A stretch of 16,819 bases of DNA from SVKR01 sp963649145. Its GTDB lineage: Bacteria; Bacillota; Clostridia; Oscillospirales; Oscillospiraceae. Numbering within the stretch: position 1 is the stretch's first letter; the number at the start of each line of letters is the position of its first letter. Shown here piece by piece: positions 14,240-16,819 of the stretch. A model generated the notes under the pieces. That model was not told where the DNA came from. It made no database searches and saw only the letters and a list, made by a program, of their open reading frames with translations. Location: assembly GCA_963649145.1 (NCBI GenBank), contig CAVJGI010000043.1:1-16819 (forward strand), given 5' to 3'. A program made the position numbers and the translations under genes.

Positions 14240-15418
14240 ATGAACGATATGATACTGCTCAAGCAGGGCGAGATCGTCCTGAAGGGTCAGAACCGCCGCG
14301 CCTTTGAGCAGCGGCTCATTGCGAACATCCGCCGCCGCCTGAAGCCCCACGGCGCCTTCCGCGTTTACGCCATCCAGTCCACGGTCTACGTGGAGCCGGA
14401 GGCGGACGCGGACTTATGCGGTGCGTTCGACGCGCTGAAGACCGTGTTCGGCGTCGTGGCGCTCAGCCGCGCCGCCGCCTGCGAAAAAAGCGCGGAGGCG
14501 ATCGCGGCGAAGGCGATCGAATACCTCGCGGACGATATGCGCGCGGCAAAAAGCTTCAAGGTGGAGACCCGCCGGAGCGACAAGGCGTTCCCGATGACGA
14601 GCATCCAGCTCAGCCAGTATGTCGGCGGCGAGCTCGCCGAGGCGTTCCCGGACACCGCCGTGGACGTCCACGACCCGGAGCTCACTGTCCACGTCGAGGT
14701 CCGCGACCTTGCCGCCTATGTCCACTCCACGCCGACGCCCGGCGCGGGCGGCATGCCCGTCGGCTGCAACGGCAGCGCCGTGACGCTGCTCTCCGGCGGC
14801 ATCGACTCCCCGGTCAGCAGCTACATGATCGCAAAGCGCGGCGTCCGGCTCATCCCGGTCCACTTCTTCTCCTTCCCCTACACGAGCGAGGCGGCGAAGG
14901 AAAAGGTCGTCGAGCTCGCGCAGGAGCTCACCGCGTGGTGCGGAAAAATGCGCCTTTGCATCGTGCCCTTCACCCACATTCAGGAGGAGATCCGGGATAA
15001 GTGCCCGGAGGCTTATTTCACCATCATCATGCGCCGCTTTATGATGCGCATCGCCGACCGCATCGCCGCCGACAACGGCTGCGGCGCGCTCGTCACGGGC
15101 GAAAATCTCGGTCAGGTCGCGAGCCAGACCATGTCCGCCATGGCGGTGACGGAAAATGTCTGTGCCCGGCCCGTGCTGCGCCCGCTCATCGGCTTTGACA
15201 AGGAGGAGATCGTCCGCCTCGCGCGGCGCATCGGCACCTTCGAGACCTCCATCCTGCCCTACGAGGACTGCTGCACGGTGTTCACGCCGCGCCACCCGGA
15301 GCTGCGCCCAACCGTCGCAAAGGCGGAGGAAGCCGAGCGCGCGCTGGACGTCGACGCGCTCGTGGAGGAGGCCGTCCGCGGCGCGGAGCACCTCACGCTG
15401 GAGGTCGGCGGCGAATGA
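14240..15418 (+). CDS. thiI: tRNA 4-thiouridine synthase ThiI
   Basis: A 392-residue ThiI. It adenylates U8 of tRNA and receives sulfur from a cysteine desulfurase to make 4-thiouridine; some also supply sulfur for thiamine. The N-terminal ferredoxin-like region and THUMP domain cover about 1-165. The PP-loop SGGIDSP is at 185-191. YEDCCTVF near 350 holds the cysteine matching the conserved catalytic one of E. coli (C344). There is no C-terminal rhodanese domain, as is usual in Firmicutes. No desulfurase gene is next to it, though one is often paired with thiI in this phylum. AAGGGAG lies about 11 bases upstream. Its stop overlaps the cinA start. Confidence 0.95.
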   Translation: MNDMILLKQGEIVLKGQNRRAFEQRLIANIRRRLKPHGAFRVYAIQSTVYVEPEADADLCGAFDALKTVFGVVALSRAAACEKSAEAIAAKAIEYLADDMRAAKSFKVETRRSDKAFPMTSIQLSQYVGGELAEAFPDTAVDVHDPELTVHVEVRDLAAYVHSTPTPGAGGMPVGCNGSAVTLLSGGIDSPVSSYMIAKRGVRLIPVHFFSFPYTSEAAKEKVVELAQELTAWCGKMRLCIVPFTHIQEEIRDKCPEAYFTIIMRRFMMRIADRIAADNGCGALVTGENLGQVASQTMSAMAVTENVCARPVLRPLIGFDKEEIVRLARRIGTFETSILPYEDCCTVFTPRHPELRPTVAKAEEAERALDVDALVEEAVRGAEHLTLEVGGE

Positions 15419-16665
15419 ACGCGGAAATTCTCTCCGTCGGCACGGAGATATTGCTCGGCAACATCGTGAACACGGACGCGCGCGACCTCTCCGTCGCGCT
15501 CAGCGAGCTCGGCATCAACGTCTACTGGCACTCCGTCGTGGGCGATAACCCCGCCCGCCTCGCCGCCGCGCTGGAAACGGCGAAATCGCGCGCCGACTGC
15601 ATCATCACGACCGGCGGGCTCGGTCCCACCTGCGACGATCTCACGAAGGAGACCGTCTGCCGCGCCTTCGGCTGCGAGATGTATTTCGACAATCGCGCGA
15701 GTGCGGACATTGACGCATTTTTCGCCGCGCAGGGGCTGCCCGTGACGGAAAATAACCGCAAGCAATGCTATCTCCCCGTTGGCTGCACGCCGTTTTACAA
15801 CACCTGCGGCACTGCCCCCGGCTGCGGCTTCACCGCGGCGGGCAAGACCGTCGTCATCCTCCCCGGTCCGCCGAAGGAGCTGCGCGCCATGCTGGACCAC
15901 GGCGCGCGGGACTTTCTGCGCAAAGCCGGCGGCGGGCAGATCTTTTCGCATAATCTGATGACCTTCGGTATGGGCGAGAGCGCGATCGAGGCGCTGCTGC
16001 GCCCGGAGATGGACGCGCTGCAAAACCCGACCCTCGCGCCCTACGCGAGCGAGGGCGAGGTGCGGCTGCGCGTGACGGCGAAGGCGGAGAGCGCCGGCGC
16101 CGCCGATGCGATGATGGCTCCCGTCCTCGCGCGCGTGCGCGAGGTGCTGGGCGACAGGGTTTACGGCGTGGACGTTCCGTCGCTGGAAGTCGTCGTGCTC
16201 CGGCTGCTTACGGAGCGGGGCGAGACCTTCGCCGCGGCGGAGAGCTGCACCGGCGGACTCATCGCGAAGCGCTTCACGGACCTGCCCGGCGCGTCCGCCG
16301 CCTTCCGCGGCGGCGTCACCGTTTACACGAACGAGGTGAAAATGCTCCTCGGCGTCGACCCCGCTGTGTTGGAAGCGCAGGGCGCGGTCTGCGCGGAGGT
16401 GGCGCGGCAGCTCGCCGTATGCGTGCGCGAGCGCCTCGGCGCGGACTACGGCGTCGGCGTCACCGGCCTCGCCGGACCGGACGGCGACGGGGTGAACCCG
16501 GTCGGCGCCGTGTTCGTCGGGCTCGCGACGCCCGGCGGCGACGCCGTGCGCGCCCTGCGCCTCGGCGAGCGGAGCGACCGCTCGCGCATCCGCACCCTCA
16601 GCGCGAGCCACGCCTTCGACCTGCTGCGCCGCGCAATTCTCGGTCTCCCGCTTGAAAACTCTTGA
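15415..16665 (+). CDS. cinA: CinA: MoaB-like domain fused to NMN deamidase
   Basis: A 416-residue two-domain protein. The N-terminal COG1058 domain has VGTEILLGN (8-16), GGLGPTCDDLTKE (67-79) and LPGPPKE, and in characterised relatives acts as an ADP-ribose/CoA pyrophosphatase. The C-terminal PncC domain, from about 255, has AESCTGG (275-281) and GVTGLAGPDGDGVNPVG and deamidates nicotinamide mononucleotide to recycle NAD. The name comes from competence induction in streptococci. It overlaps thiI by ATGA (15415-15418), so the two are translationally coupled. In several Firmicutes cinA stands before recA; what follows here is outside the window. A strong promoter overlaps its stop codon. Confidence 0.95.
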   Translation: MNAEILSVGTEILLGNIVNTDARDLSVALSELGINVYWHSVVGDNPARLAAALETAKSRADCIITTGGLGPTCDDLTKETVCRAFGCEMYFDNRASADIDAFFAAQGLPVTENNRKQCYLPVGCTPFYNTCGTAPGCGFTAAGKTVVILPGPPKELRAMLDHGARDFLRKAGGGQIFSHNLMTFGMGESAIEALLRPEMDALQNPTLAPYASEGEVRLRVTAKAESAGAADAMMAPVLARVREVLGDRVYGVDVPSLEVVVLRLLTERGETFAAAESCTGGLIAKRFTDLPGASAAFRGGVTVYTNEVKMLLGVDPAVLEAQGAVCAEVARQLAVCVRERLGADYGVGVTGLAGPDGDGVNPVGAVFVGLATPGGDAVRALRLGERSDRSRIRTLSASHAFDLLRRAILGLPLENS

Positions 16666-16690
16666 TTTTTCCGCCGCGCCCGAATATAAT
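16662..16690 (+). promoter_or_regulatory. Strong sigma-A promoter overlapping the cinA stop
   Basis: TTGATT (16662-16667), 17 bases, then a perfect TATAAT (16685-16690). The -35 box contains the cinA TGA. Transcription would start near 16697 and runs out of the window, so the gene it serves is not visible. Confidence 0.75.
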
Positions 16691-16696
16691 AAAGAA

Positions 16697-16819
16697 TTGG
16701 AGACCGATTTGCCTTATTTTCAAGCCTGCAAATAAAAAGTCAAGCCCCAAAGTGGACTTGATAGAAGAAAAATTTACAGGCAGAAGGTAGAGAAAAAGTG
16801 CAGCACAAAAAGGCCGCCG
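16697..16819 (+). promoter_or_regulatory. AT-rich leader with nested inverted repeats
   Basis: At least 120 bases of leader without a start codon that is clearly used. GCCTGCAAAT (16724-16733) and ATTTACAGGC (16772-16781) pair with one mismatch and enclose two mutually exclusive short stems: AAGTC/GACTT (16737-16741 with 16755-16759) and TCAAG/CTTGA (16740-16744 with 16757-16761). The two share bases, so only one can form at a time. It may be an RNA control leader, but I do not recognise a known riboswitch. Confidence 0.35.

Noticed and set aside
1..16819. tRNA or rRNA genes
   Set aside because: I saw no cloverleaf with a TTCGANNC T-loop and CCA end, and no rRNA landmarks on either strand.

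Overview
The window looks like chromosome from a GC-rich, gut-type member of the Clostridia, close to Oscillospiraceae. The pointers are a hisS-aspS operon behind a T-box leader, a secreted SLH-domain surface protein, ThiI without a rhodanese domain, sigma-A type promoters with strong GGAGG ribosome sites, and short palindromic TTTAAA-ended repeats of a kind I associate with Faecalibacterium relatives. This placement is inferred from content; no rRNA gene is present.

Layout. 1-1260 is accessory DNA: a DUF559/Vsr-like nuclease gene lies between copies of a palindromic repeat (called R1 here), followed by an orphan phage tail-type gene and a bidirectional terminator. 1302-3803 (minus) encodes a large SLH surface protein with a long structured leader. 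3804-4442 is a divergent control region holding two well-formed promoters and a second full R1 copy. 4443-7402 is a very GC-rich three-gene set: a cytoplasmic molybdopterin oxidoreductase, its four-cluster ferredoxin-like partner and an Sfp-type phosphopantetheinyl transferase. 7505-7909 encodes a methylglyoxal-synthase-fold protein that lacks most of the catalytic residues. 7915-8091 and 11552-11729 are two copies of a second structured repeat (R2). 8145-8374 is a T-box leader whose specifier (GAC) and acceptor-pairing bases (UGGC) both point to tRNA-Asp, in front of hisS-aspS. 11758-16665 holds comM/yifB, a lipoprotein gene, thiI and cinA, closely spaced. A strong promoter at the end of cinA fires into an unseen gene.

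How the genes work together. The hisS-aspS pair is controlled by Asp-tRNA charging. The molybdoenzyme and Fe-S protein form one redox unit, with no Tat signal or membrane anchor visible. ComM and CinA are both competence-associated families and ThiI is translationally coupled to CinA by an ATGA overlap. The most novel material is the two non-coding repeat families. In both, hairpin arms change between copies in a compensating way, so the fold and not the sequence is kept. One R2 copy has the aspS stop codon inside its first hairpin arm, and R1 copies bracket a small nuclease gene.
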